This document shows, piece after piece, positions 8,803 through 18,218 of a DNA stretch of 64,000 bases. Location of the stretch: NCBI RefSeq assembly GCF_900491745.1, contig NZ_UETR01000003.1, positions 381,893-445,892 of the forward strand, given 5' to 3'. A model generated the notes under the pieces. It was not told the origin of the DNA and ran no database searches. It saw only the letters and a program-made list of their open reading frames with translations. This DNA is from Amarolinea aalborgensis (lineage in GTDB: Bacteria; Chloroflexota; Anaerolineae; SSC4; Amarolineaceae). How positions within the stretch are numbered: position 1 is the stretch's first letter; the number at the start of each line of letters is the position of its first letter. The translations under genes were made by a program, and so were the position numbers.

Positions 8803-8912
8803 GTTTATCAATGCTGCCGGTTTCTTCGGTCTCCCTTCGCGTTTAGTGCAGCGGTCACATTATCCAAACCAGGCTCGATAGAAGACGGCGCCAGCGGCGC
8901 TGGTCTTTTTTT
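8803..8912 (+). ncRNA. Candidate short RNA or attenuated leader upstream of greA
   Basis: The promoter at 8768-8796 is followed, about 85 bases later, by a short hairpin (GCCAGC 8890-8895, GCTGGT 8899-8904) and seven T (8906-8912), the form of an intrinsic terminator. greA begins only at 9109. The segment therefore would yield an RNA of about 110 bases. It contains a second possible stem, GCTGC with GCAGC, around a pyrimidine-rich loop. It may be an independent small RNA or an attenuator for greA-lysS. No known RNA family was recognised, and the terminator stem is short. Confidence 0.45.
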
Positions 8913-9108
8913 GTTCACACACGCGCCGCAACAACCGCATGCGACGAACGCGCCAGCTTGGTCAGGCCTGGGTCGCAGACTACCGAGAGATCGAACGCAT
9001 AAGCGCTGAACAGGTTTACATTCAGGGTCTTGATGAGCGTTTTGAGAAGCGCCCATCGCAGACGGCCACGGTCAACGCCGTGATCATCAAGTTGCACGAG
9101 AGAGGACG

Positions 9109-9582
9109 ATGGCGAACAACAAAGAAGTGTATTTGACACCCGAAGGTATTCAGAAACTGCGTGAGGAACTAGAATACCTGCAGACGGTGCGACGAGCCGA
9201 AGTAGCGCACAAGATTCACGAAGCCAAAATGGATGGCGATGTTTCTGAGAATGCAGGCTACGACGAGGCCAAGAACGAGCAAGCTTTCGTCGAAGGGCGG
9301 ATCAAGACCGTTGAACGTTTGATCGCCGGCGCCGTTGTGATCGAGGACAATCAGCACAAGACCCACGTTGCCCTCGGCGCACGCGTGACCGTGCGCGACC
9401 TCGAATTCGACGAAACCGAGACGTACGTCATCGTCGGTTCCGCGGAAGCCAATCCAGCCGAAGGGCGCATCTCCAATGAGTCGCCGATGGGCCGCGCGTT
9501 GATGGGCGGCCAGGTAGGCCAGCGCAAGCCGATCAACACTCCAGGCGGCGCAATCACCGTTGAAATTGTTGAGATAGAGTAA
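9109..9582 (+). CDS. greA: Transcription elongation factor GreA
   Basis: 157 residues, normal length. The N-terminal coiled coil has LTPEGIQKLREELEYLQ and the acidic tip DGDVSENAGYDEAKNEQ, whose Asp/Glu residues stimulate transcript cleavage by backtracked RNA polymerase. The C-terminal FKBP-like domain has GARVTVRD, ETYVIVG and SPMGRALMG. A GAGAGAGG site precedes the ATG. It lies three bases upstream of lysS, an arrangement seen in many bacteria, so the two should be co-transcribed from 8768 if the leader terminator is passed. Confidence 0.98.
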   Translation: MANNKEVYLTPEGIQKLREELEYLQTVRRAEVAHKIHEAKMDGDVSENAGYDEAKNEQAFVEGRIKTVERLIAGAVVIEDNQHKTHVALGARVTVRDLEFDETETYVIVGSAEANPAEGRISNESPMGRALMGGQVGQRKPINTPGGAITVEIVEIE

Positions 9583-9584
9583 TC

Positions 9585-11072
<1,488 letters not shown>

Positions 11073-11130
11073 CCACAGCCTGCTGGGCCAGGCTCTGCCG
11101 CTCGTGGCCGTCAGAACGTTGAGGTATACA

Positions 11131-13311
11131 ATGCCGTATCCACTCTATGTCGCCTTTGTCTGGCATATGCATCAGCCCTACTACCGTGTACCGGGCCAGA
11201 TCGAAGCCTCACTGCCCTGGGTGCGCTTACATGCCGCCAAAGACTATCTGCATATGCTCGAAGTGCTGCAGAAGTACCCGAACGTGCATGCCACGTTCAA
11301 TATGGTGCCTTCACTCACCGAACAACTGCTTGACTATGCCGCCGGTCGCCTGACCGATCGCGTCATGTCCCTGGCGCAGCGCAGCACCTGGAGCGAACAA
11401 GAAAAAGCGTACCTCGTCAATATCTGCTACAGCGTGAACTGGCCCAACATTGCCCGCCGTTACCCTCGCTACAATGAGCTGATCGAGCAGCGCGACAAGG
11501 CCGTGGCCAATCCCCACGCGTTGTCCGATGCTGATTATCGGGATCTCATTACCTGGTTCAACCTGGGCTGGACAGACCCCAACTGGCTTGAAAGCGACCC
11601 GCAGCTGCGCGCGCTGGTGCATAAGGGTCGCGGCTTCACCGCAGCCGACACCATGACCATCATCCACAAACATCTGAGAATGTGCGGCCTGGTCATCGAA
11701 CGTTATCGGCAGCTCGAAGCTGACGGGCAGATTGAGCTCATCACATCGCCTTATTACCATCCCATCTTGCCGCTCTTGGTAGACAATCGTCATGCTCAGC
11801 GCGCATCGCCCGGCCTTCCGCTGCCGCCGCCAGGCTACAACTTCTCTGCGCCTGCGGATGCCGAGTCGCAGTTGAATCAGGCGATCGCCAGCCACACACA
11901 GCATTTTGGCCGCGCCCCGCGCGGCCTATGGCCCGCCGAAGGCGCAGTCTCGCCGGAAATCGTGCCCTATGTGCAGGCCGCGGGCGTGCGCTGGCTGGCC
12001 TCGGATGAGGAAATTCTGGCGCGCAGCCTGAACCTGCCCCTGGTTCGTGATTATGAAAAGCTCATCACCAACCCCGAAGTGTTTTATCAGCCCTATCGGC
12101 TGACGATCAACGGCCAACCTGGTCCGGCCATGATCTTCCGTGACCATGAAATGTCGGACCGCCTCGGTTTTCTCTACCAGAACATCCACGGCGTACAGGC
12201 GGCCGATGACCTGGTCACCCGGTTGCAGTGGGTGCATTGGCGCTTGGGCGACACGCAGCCGTTCCTCCTGTCAATCATCCTGGACGGTGAAAACTGCTGG
12301 GAATGGTACGAGCATAACGGCGACGTTTTTCTCAACAGCCTCTACGAGCGCCTGCAGCGCAACACCGACCTGCGCGCCGTGACCGTGAATGAATACCTGG
12401 AAATGCACCCCACGCGGGCAGAGCTGTCAAACCTGGCAACCGGATCATGGATTCGCGCCGACCTCACGACGTGGATCGGCGATCCAGAACATACGCGCGC
12501 ATGGAGCGCCCTGGCCCGCACCCGAGCCGACCTGGTTGCCTGGCAAAACTCGGCGCAGGACATTGAGCCAGCCCAATTAGCGCGCGCCTGGCAGGCTCTT
12601 TACATCAGCGAAGGCAGCGATTGGTTTTGGTGGTATTCACGTAACAACTCATCGGATCAAGATCTGCTGTTCGACCAGACCTTTCGCGCCAACATGGCCG
12701 TGGTTTACGAGATCATTGGGCTGCCGCTGCCGGAATGGGTCGTGACGCCGATTGCCCAGGGCGGCCGCTTGTTGTCGAGCCAACGCCAGGCCTCGACGCA
12801 GATTACGCCCCCGCTGCGGGCCGCAGCCGACGCTGCGCCCGACTGGAACGGCGCGGCCATCATTCAAGCGAAAGCCGCCAGCGGCGCTATGCAGCGCGCG
12901 GACAGCCGCCCCGGCGCACTGCAGATCATCCGTGTGGGCTATGACGATGACGCGTTGTACCTGCGCTTGGAACTGGCTGCGCGCGCCGCGACCACCGATG
13001 TCGGCGTCAATCTGAGCATCGAGACCCCCGGTCATCCGCCCATCGCCTGGGGTGTTCGCCTGATGGCGTCGGAGGGGGCGGCGCACTTGCACCAACAAAC
13101 CAGCGCGGGCTGGCAGCACGTGGGCGCCATTCCCACGGCGGTCGGGGAACGCGTCATTGAAATGGCGGTCCCGCTCAGCTGGCTTGACCTGACCTTTGGC
13201 TGCACGATGTATATTCAGGCCGACGCCAGCGACGATCGCCGACGCGTCGTCAGCCTGCCGCCCGAGGGGCCGCAAGCTATGACGTACACAGCCCTGTCCA
13301 AGCAAGGATAG
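11131..13311 (+). CDS. Glycoside hydrolase family 57 protein with C-terminal beta domain
   Basis: 726 residues from ATG 11131, which has GTTGAGG at proper distance; a GTG 27 bases upstream is less likely. The N-terminal about 400 residues are a GH57 (beta/alpha)7 barrel: HMHQPYY at residue 12, the nucleophile block LWPAEGAVSPE with the expected Glu, then WLASDEE. GH57 enzymes are retaining alpha-glucan hydrolases, branching enzymes or transferases; which activity applies here cannot be told. After a helical region, the last 150 residues look like a DOMON/CBM9-like beta-sandwich (IIRVGYDDDALYLRLEL), probably for sugar binding. No signal peptide is visible, so it is probably cytoplasmic and acts on storage glucan. 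Confidence 0.88.
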   Translation: MPYPLYVAFVWHMHQPYYRVPGQIEASLPWVRLHAAKDYLHMLEVLQKYPNVHATFNMVPSLTEQLLDYAAGRLTDRVMSLAQRSTWSEQEKAYLVNICYSVNWPNIARRYPRYNELIEQRDKAVANPHALSDADYRDLITWFNLGWTDPNWLESDPQLRALVHKGRGFTAADTMTIIHKHLRMCGLVIERYRQLEADGQIELITSPYYHPILPLLVDNRHAQRASPGLPLPPPGYNFSAPADAESQLNQAIASHTQHFGRAPRGLWPAEGAVSPEIVPYVQAAGVRWLASDEEILARSLNLPLVRDYEKLITNPEVFYQPYRLTINGQPGPAMIFRDHEMSDRLGFLYQNIHGVQAADDLVTRLQWVHWRLGDTQPFLLSIILDGENCWEWYEHNGDVFLNSLYERLQRNTDLRAVTVNEYLEMHPTRAELSNLATGSWIRADLTTWIGDPEHTRAWSALARTRADLVAWQNSAQDIEPAQLARAWQALYISEGSDWFWWYSRNNSSDQDLLFDQTFRANMAVVYEIIGLPLPEWVVTPIAQGGRLLSSQRQASTQITPPLRAAADAAPDWNGAAIIQAKAASGAMQRADSRPGALQIIRVGYDDDALYLRLELAARAATTDVGVNLSIETPGHPPIAWGVRLMASEGAAHLHQQTSAGWQHVGAIPTAVGERVIEMAVPLSWLDLTFGCTMYIQADASDDRRRVVSLPPEGPQAMTYTALSKQG

Positions 13312-13374
13312 ACGCCTCCCTGGCATTGGCGTGGGGGTGGCCGTCCCTACCCCGGTCTAGCCGGAACCGAACTG

Positions 13375-13426
13375 CTCACACAAAGACACGAACCAAGCCC
13401 TTGGCGTCTTTGTGGCTTTGTGTGAG
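13375..13426. repeat. Inverted-repeat element, probable dispersed intergenic repeat
   Basis: Perfect 11-base arms CTCACACAAAG (13375-13385) and CTTTGTGTGAG (13416-13426) flank a loop containing TTGGCGTCTTTGTGG. Word usage (AAAGACAC, GGCGTCTTTGTGG) is like the common repetitive intergenic elements of several environmental phyla. Only one copy is in this window. Confidence 0.55.
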
Positions 13427-13517
13427 GATTCCGTGCTCGCTGTACGGAATTTCACTATCAAGATACTACGGTGCAGCCGTCCCCGTATTTGGAACGGCGG
13501 AGCGTGATGCAATCCAT

Positions 13518-13546
13518 TTGCGGGAAGCGGCGGGATGTGGTAGAAT
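13518..13546 (+). promoter_or_regulatory. Promoter of tRNA-Gly
   Basis: TTGCGG, 17 bases, TAGAAT, ending 11 bases before the mature tRNA 5' end. Confidence 0.75.
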
Positions 13547-13557
13547 TCGGCTTGGTT

Positions 13558-13629
13558 GCGGGTGTAGCGCAGGGGTAGCGCAACTGCTTCCCAAGTAGTG
13601 AGTCGTGGGTTCGAATCCCATCACCCGCT
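13558..13629 (+). tRNA. tRNA-Gly (CCC)
   Basis: 72 bases. A seven-bp acceptor stem GCGGGTG/CACCCGC, anticodon loop TTCCCAA with anticodon CCC, and T-arm with GGTTCGAATCC are all visible. The discriminator is T, standard for bacterial tRNA-Gly. The 3' CCA is not encoded (sequence continues TCAAAA). It has its own promoter and terminator. Confidence 0.97.
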
Positions 13630-13635
13630 CAAAAG

Positions 13636-13664
13636 ACTCCAGTTGCCCGGGCAACTGGAGTTTT
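13636..13664 (+). terminator. Terminator after tRNA-Gly
   Basis: Near-perfect palindrome with 12-base arms ACTCCAGTTGCC / GGCAACTGGAGT followed by TTTT. Confidence 0.85.
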
Positions 13665-13703
13665 CATTTGCTCTACGGCTGCATGATCGAGTATTCGGGT
13701 TTC

Positions 13704-16208
13704 ATGAACCAGCGCACGCGTCTCGTCCTACTGCTGACCATCCTCCTGGCATTTGCGTTGCGTCTTCAACACCTCGGCGCGCAGAGCCTCTGGTATGACG
13801 AGACCGTCAGCCTCACGTTGGCCCGCGAATCGCTGCCCGATCTGCTGGCGCACACCGCACGCGACATTCACCCGCCGGGCTACTATCTACTGCTGGCTGC
13901 ATGGTTGCGCATCGCGCCTTCGACGCTAACGCCAGAATTCATCAGCGCCTTCTTTTCGCTAAGCGCCGGCATCCTGCTCTTGCCCCTCACCTTCGTCTTG
14001 GGCCGTCGCCTACGGCTGCCGGCTGCGGTCAACAGGCTGGCCTGCCTTCTGTTGGCAACATCGGCCTATCATGTCTGGTACAGCCAAGAGGTGCGCATGT
14101 ACACGCTGGGCGCAGGGTTGGGGCTGCTCAGCGCCTGGGGCCTGCTGCGCACACAGCCCTCGGCTGCAGCATCGGATCACAAGAACGACGGCCCGGGTCG
14201 CCGCGGCTGGATTGTGTACGGCGCGGCGGCCGTTGCCGGTTTGTACACCCTCTACTACATGGCCTTCCTGCTCTTGACGCTCAACCTGCTCTGGTTTGGA
14301 GGCTACCTTGCGCGCCGCCAGAGAATCCCCTGGCGTCCCTGGCTGCTGACCCACGCAGCGATCCTGCTGGCCTACACCCCGTGGTTGCCTACAGCCTGGC
14401 GTCAAGTCACCGATCCGCCGGTGCCGCCGTGGCGCAGTGCTGTCTCCCTGGTCACTGTGCTGCGCGAAAGCCTGCTGGCTCTTGGCTTTGGGCAAGGGCT
14501 TCCGCTTGTCTTGGCTGGCGTAGGCCTGGCCTTGCTGGCCGTGCTGATCGCAGCAGCCAGCGCGTGGCCAAAGATTGCGGCGCGGACAACGGACGAACAG
14601 GCGGTCGCGCTGGCGGCGCGCCCGACTCTCTTTTTGCTCGCCTACACCTTCGCGCCCGTGGCCCTGATCGAGTTGGTTTCAGTGCTGCGCACGCCTCTCT
14701 ATCACGTGCGTTATGTCTTCACCTACGCGCCGCCATTCAGTCTTTTGTTGGCGCTCGGCGTCGTCAGCCTTTGGCGCTGGCGGCTGCGCGCCGGCCGGCC
14801 TCTGGCGGTCGTCGCCTGTGCAGGCTTGATCCTGCTCAGCGCTCTGTCCATGCAGCGCGCCTGGAACGACCCTGCACTGGCTGCGGACGACCATCGCGCG
14901 GCGGTTCGTTTTCTGTCCAGCCGTTGGCGCCCCGGCGATGTGATCCTGGTCAACGCGGGTTACGCCTACACCGCGCTCTTGACCTACTGGGATCAACCGA
15001 TTGCCTGGCGCGGCCGCCTGGCCGATCTGTCGCCAGCCACAGCGCAAGGTCTTGCGGACGCGCCGGGCGCGGTTATTGTGCAGATGGGAAGCGTGGATGG
15101 CCCCGCCAACCTGGGCTGGGGCGATCCACGCGCCGATTTTTACGCCATCACGGCGGATGAAGCGCGCCGCCGCTTGACCGAATTAGCCGTCGCTTTCCCG
15201 CGCCTGTGGCAGTACCGCATCTACGACACGGTCACGGATCCGCAAGGCCGCGTGCGGGACGCGCTGACCACATGGCGCTTGTTCGAGGATGATGTCTTCA
15301 GTGGAGAAGCGAATCTGCGCGTGCAGGGGTTCTGGAGCCCGCAAGCCATCGCGGCGTCGCCAACGTTCCAATGGCAGGTTGCCTCATGGCTGCGCGTCAG
15401 CGCAAGCGCGCAACCGACCGCCACACTCAGTTCCGGGCAGACTCTGCGCGCGAACCTGCGGCTGCAGCGGGCGCCGGGACAGTCCGGTCAGGCTGTGGCC
15501 CTGTCGCTGCGCCTGGTTGACGAGGCCAACCACGTGTGGGCGCAAGCAGACGAGCCGGTGGGCGGCAATCAACGGGACCTGGTCACGCTGACCAACGAGG
15601 AAACACTGCCGCAGCCGCTCCGTCTGCAGATTCCCATCGGGACGCCGCCAGGAGACTATCGGCTGCTGGTCATTTTCTATGATCCGACCAGCGGGCAAGC
15701 GCTGCCCGTGACTGATGCGACCGCGCCCACAGAGGCAGATGCGCTGGTCTTGGGCAGCGTCGCGTTGACGCCCCACGCGCAGCCGCCCCAACAGCCCGTC
15801 CTGGCGGCGTTCGGCCCCCTGTCGCTGCTCACAGCCTCCTCGCCGGCCACGATGATTAGCCGCGGCGATGCCGTTCCGGTGACGCTCCTGTGGCAGGCTG
15901 ACCAATCGGTCATGCGCCCAACCGTGGTTGTTGTGGTACAATTGCTCGACCGGGACGGCCAGGTCGTTGCCAGCCAGGAAGCGCAGCCTGCATTTGGCCG
16001 CTATGCCACATCACAGTGGCTGCCTGGCGAGATGGTACTCGATCAGCAAACCCTGGGCACGCCGCAGACGCTGCATGGCGGCGTGTACCGTTTGATTGTG
16101 GGGCTTTATCGTGCCGCCGACGGTCAGCGGCTGCGCAGTCGCTGCGGCGTGCTGCCCTGGATGACGTGCGACGCGATCGAGGTCAAAACCGTGCGCGTGC
16201 GAGAATGA
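13704..16208 (+). CDS. GT39/PMT_2-like membrane glycosyltransferase
   Basis: 834 residues from ATG 13704, chosen because the first membrane segment (residues about 6-22) follows directly; an ATG at 13683 is the alternative and neither has a clear ribosome site. About the first 450 residues carry many hydrophobic helices. The first periplasmic loop holds LWYDETVSL, the acidic catalytic pair of PMT/ArnT-like GT-C transferases, and YSQEVRMYTLG follows. The remaining 350 residues are soluble and extracytoplasmic, with repeated beta-type segments (two similar blocks ending in GDYRLLVIFYDP and GVYRLIVGLYRA). It probably transfers sugars from a polyprenyl-phosphate donor to an outside acceptor, but donor and acceptor are unknown. 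Confidence 0.85.
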   Translation: MNQRTRLVLLLTILLAFALRLQHLGAQSLWYDETVSLTLARESLPDLLAHTARDIHPPGYYLLLAAWLRIAPSTLTPEFISAFFSLSAGILLLPLTFVLGRRLRLPAAVNRLACLLLATSAYHVWYSQEVRMYTLGAGLGLLSAWGLLRTQPSAAASDHKNDGPGRRGWIVYGAAAVAGLYTLYYMAFLLLTLNLLWFGGYLARRQRIPWRPWLLTHAAILLAYTPWLPTAWRQVTDPPVPPWRSAVSLVTVLRESLLALGFGQGLPLVLAGVGLALLAVLIAAASAWPKIAARTTDEQAVALAARPTLFLLAYTFAPVALIELVSVLRTPLYHVRYVFTYAPPFSLLLALGVVSLWRWRLRAGRPLAVVACAGLILLSALSMQRAWNDPALAADDHRAAVRFLSSRWRPGDVILVNAGYAYTALLTYWDQPIAWRGRLADLSPATAQGLADAPGAVIVQMGSVDGPANLGWGDPRADFYAITADEARRRLTELAVAFPRLWQYRIYDTVTDPQGRVRDALTTWRLFEDDVFSGEANLRVQGFWSPQAIAASPTFQWQVASWLRVSASAQPTATLSSGQTLRANLRLQRAPGQSGQAVALSLRLVDEANHVWAQADEPVGGNQRDLVTLTNEETLPQPLRLQIPIGTPPGDYRLLVIFYDPTSGQALPVTDATAPTEADALVLGSVALTPHAQPPQQPVLAAFGPLSLLTASSPATMISRGDAVPVTLLWQADQSVMRPTVVVVVQLLDRDGQVVASQEAQPAFGRYATSQWLPGEMVLDQQTLGTPQTLHGGVYRLIVGLYRAADGQRLRSRCGVLPWMTCDAIEVKTVRVRE

Positions 16209-16230
16209 GGAGAGGAATCAAGGGCGGGGC

Positions 16231-16267
16231 AAAAAGAACTGCGGATGATCAGCGATCACCCGCAGTT
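16231..16267 (-). terminator. Terminator of SRP RNA
   Basis: Read on the minus strand, a long hairpin (AACTGCGG/CCGCAGTT outer arms with an inner GTGATC/GATCAT extension) is followed by CTTTTTG. It begins about 10 bases after the SRP RNA 3' end. Confidence 0.9.
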
Positions 16268-16276
16268 TCGACAAGT

Positions 16277-16552
16277 CCTGGTCGTGCACCCCTTCTCGAA
16301 CGGCCATCCTGGCTTACTGGTACCAGCTGGCTCAGGCCAGGCAGCCCCGTGGCACCCAGGAGAAACCGCTTAGTGCTGCTACCTTTCGGTCCTGACACGA
16401 TTCACAGGCTCCCGCCGCACAGGACCCAACCATCAACGCTGCTCAGCCCCGCAGTCCCCGAATGGACGAAGGCCCTCAAAGGGGAATTCAACCCCGCCTA
16501 TAGCGGATTTCGGGTACAAGGCACCGCTAGCGCCCCGTCTAGCACGACCAGG
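16277..16552 (-). ncRNA. ffs: Signal recognition particle RNA, large bacterial type
   Basis: About 276 nt on the minus strand. The conserved helix-8 tip reads GTCAGGACCGAAAGGTAGCA (matching the GTCAGG-NCCGGAAGG-AGCAGC signature with an A at one otherwise G position). The 5' part contains GTGCTAGACGGGG and TAGCGGTGCC plus TGTACCC, typical of the Alu domain of the large Bacillus-type RNA. The 5' and 3' ends pair (CCTGGTCGTGC with GCACGACCAGG). It is the RNA core of SRP, which binds Ffh and directs membrane protein insertion. It has its own promoter and terminator and stands next to two tRNA-Ser genes on the same strand. Confidence 0.95.
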
Positions 16553-16555
16553 TTC

Positions 16556-16584
16556 ATCTTACCTGATTCAATTCGCTTTGTCAA
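16556..16584 (-). promoter_or_regulatory. Promoter of SRP RNA
   Basis: On the minus strand, TTGACA, 17 bases, TAAGAT, ending four bases before the RNA 5' end assigned from pairing. This supports the chosen 5' end within a few bases. Confidence 0.88.
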
Positions 16585-16721
<137 letters not shown>

Positions 16722-16735
16722 TCGTCGCGGCGCAG

Positions 16736-16764
16736 ATTATAACAGGCAAGGCCTGTTTGGCCAA
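16736..16764 (-). promoter_or_regulatory. Promoter of tRNA-Ser(GGA)
   Basis: Minus strand: TTGGCC, 17 bases, TATAAT, 14 bases ahead of the tRNA. Confidence 0.82.
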
Positions 16765-16844
16765 ATAACAAGCGGCTTGCACTGCTCAAACGGCATGATA
16801 CGGGTCATGGCGGTGGGAGCTTGGGTCATGCACAATGACACGAC

Positions 16845-16880
16845 AAAAAAGTGCGGTGCACGTAATCACGTACACCGCAC
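16845..16880 (-). terminator. Terminator of tRNA-Ser(CGA)
   Basis: Minus strand: 13-bp hairpin GTGCGGTGTACGT / ACGTGCACCGCAC with four-base loop (one G-T pair), then six T. Confidence 0.92.
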
Positions 16881-16886
16881 CTCTGA

Positions 16887-16977
<91 letters not shown>

Positions 16978-16990
16978 CCGAATCGGGGCG

Positions 16991-17019
16991 ATTATAGCAC
17001 AGCCATTGGGTTGTCGCAA
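16991..17019 (-). promoter_or_regulatory. Promoter of tRNA-Ser(CGA)
   Basis: Minus strand: TTGCGA, 17 bases, TATAAT, 13 bases ahead of the tRNA. It lies back to back with the start of the plus-strand DUF2877 gene. Confidence 0.82.
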
Positions 17020-17045
17020 AAGCATTGGGGGCGAACGATCAACCG

Positions 17046-17888
17046 ATGATCACCCGACCGGCGGGCCACGCGTTGTCCGCCATCTGCATTGGCCCGCTGG
17101 CGCATGCTGTGTTGGCGCAGCAGCCGCCGCCTGCCGCGGCCGTGTTGAGCGCGCATCGCCAGGTCGTCAATCTCATGACCCCAACCGGCGACCTGTTGAC
17201 ATTGGCGGCCGCGGCGATGGGCGCCGGGCCTTTCAACATCATCCTGGACCGATGGCCGGCGGGCATGATGGATTTGGCGCCTGGCCTCGCCGCGACGTTG
17301 ACAGCGTCCAGTCTGCACATCGGGGCATGGCGCATTGACCTGGAACAGGCCCAATGCTGGCATCTGCAGCCAAGCTGGCGTCAGTTGGCGCACGCGCCAG
17401 CCCTCGTCGAAGGGATCGCTGCGCTGCGGCGCTGCCTGATGCATGAGCCAGCCTGGCCGTTAGCCCGCCATCTCGACCGCACCACGGCGCTTGCCTTGCA
17501 GGCGCGGGTTGACGCGCTCAGGCTGGCGTCCACGACCACCGCGCAGGCCGACGCGCTGGCGGCGCTGATCGGGCTTGGTCCTGGCCTCACGCCGGCCGGC
17601 GATGACTGGCTGGCCGGGTGGCTGATCCGTTGGCGCCTGGACGCGGCGCATGCCGACGCCGCAGCCGCCCCGCCCCTGTGCACAGCGGATCTGGGGGGAA
17701 CCACGCGGCTCAGCCAGGCTCTCCTGCGCGCAGCTTACGCAGGCTGGGTGGACGCGGCATGGCAGAATTTGTTGGCCGCGCTGTCGTACAACCACGCGGG
17801 CGCGATTCACCAACACGCGCGCCGCATCTTGCAGCACGGCGCCACCTCTGGCTGCGCCATGCTGGCCGGGTTCTTGCACAGCATCTAG
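17046..17888 (+). CDS. DUF2877 protein (YlbF/AllH-like)
   Basis: 280 residues from ATG 17046; a TTG at 17027 cannot be in frame and a TTG at 17025 would add seven residues. The family signature GLGPGLTPAGDDWLAGWLI lies at about residue 180. DUF2877 proteins accompany FdrA and DUF1116 proteins; in Escherichia coli the three (allF/fdrA, allG/ylbE, allH/ylbF) are reported to form the oxamate carbamoyltransferase of allantoin degradation. Both partners follow here on the same strand, so a joint role is likely. The order differs from E. coli, where fdrA comes first. No strong ribosome site is visible. Confidence 0.85.
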   Translation: MITRPAGHALSAICIGPLAHAVLAQQPPPAAAVLSAHRQVVNLMTPTGDLLTLAAAAMGAGPFNIILDRWPAGMMDLAPGLAATLTASSLHIGAWRIDLEQAQCWHLQPSWRQLAHAPALVEGIAALRRCLMHEPAWPLARHLDRTTALALQARVDALRLASTTTAQADALAALIGLGPGLTPAGDDWLAGWLIRWRLDAAHADAAAAPPLCTADLGGTTRLSQALLRAAYAGWVDAAWQNLLAALSYNHAGAIHQHARRILQHGATSGCAMLAGFLHSI

Positions 17889-17957
17889 GGCGCACAGGCC
17901 GCCAGCTTCTGCGGCGGCGAATGCTGCGCCTATCACAAAGGCAATAGGAGTTCACTC

Positions 17958-18185
17958 TTGACGAAATCATCACAACCGCAGCGCCTGTCGGCTGGGCGCC
18001 GCATCTACAGTTTTTTCTTTTGGATCGTTGTCTACGTGGTAGGCATGGCCGCGGGCAGCGGCCTGGCCTGGTTCTTTGGGGCCGGCCTTGACCTGCAAAT
18101 TGCGGTCGGCTTTTTCGGCGGCGTCATTCTGCTCTTCGTTACCAACCGCTGGGTTCGCCGCGTCAAATTTCCCGCGCAACGCTAA
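17958..18185 (+). CDS. Small two-helix membrane protein, unknown function
   Basis: 75 residues beginning with TTG, preceded by AGGAG at seven bases. A basic N-terminus leads into two hydrophobic segments (about residues 17-40 and 45-63), with a basic C-terminus RRVKFPAQR, so both ends probably face the cytoplasm. It sits between the DUF2877 and FdrA genes on the same strand, 33 bases before fdrA. I know no family for it. It may be an unrelated passenger or a membrane partner of the cluster. Confidence 0.7.
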   Translation: MTKSSQPQRLSAGRRIYSFFFWIVVYVVGMAAGSGLAWFFGAGLDLQIAVGFFGGVILLFVTNRWVRRVKFPAQR

Positions 18186-18218
18186 AACATCTTCGACAGA
18201 AGAACCAAAGGAGGGTCA

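Noticed and set aside
13605..13703. Upstream extension of the GT39 gene into tRNA-Gly
   Set aside because: The extra codons fall in the tRNA and its terminator.
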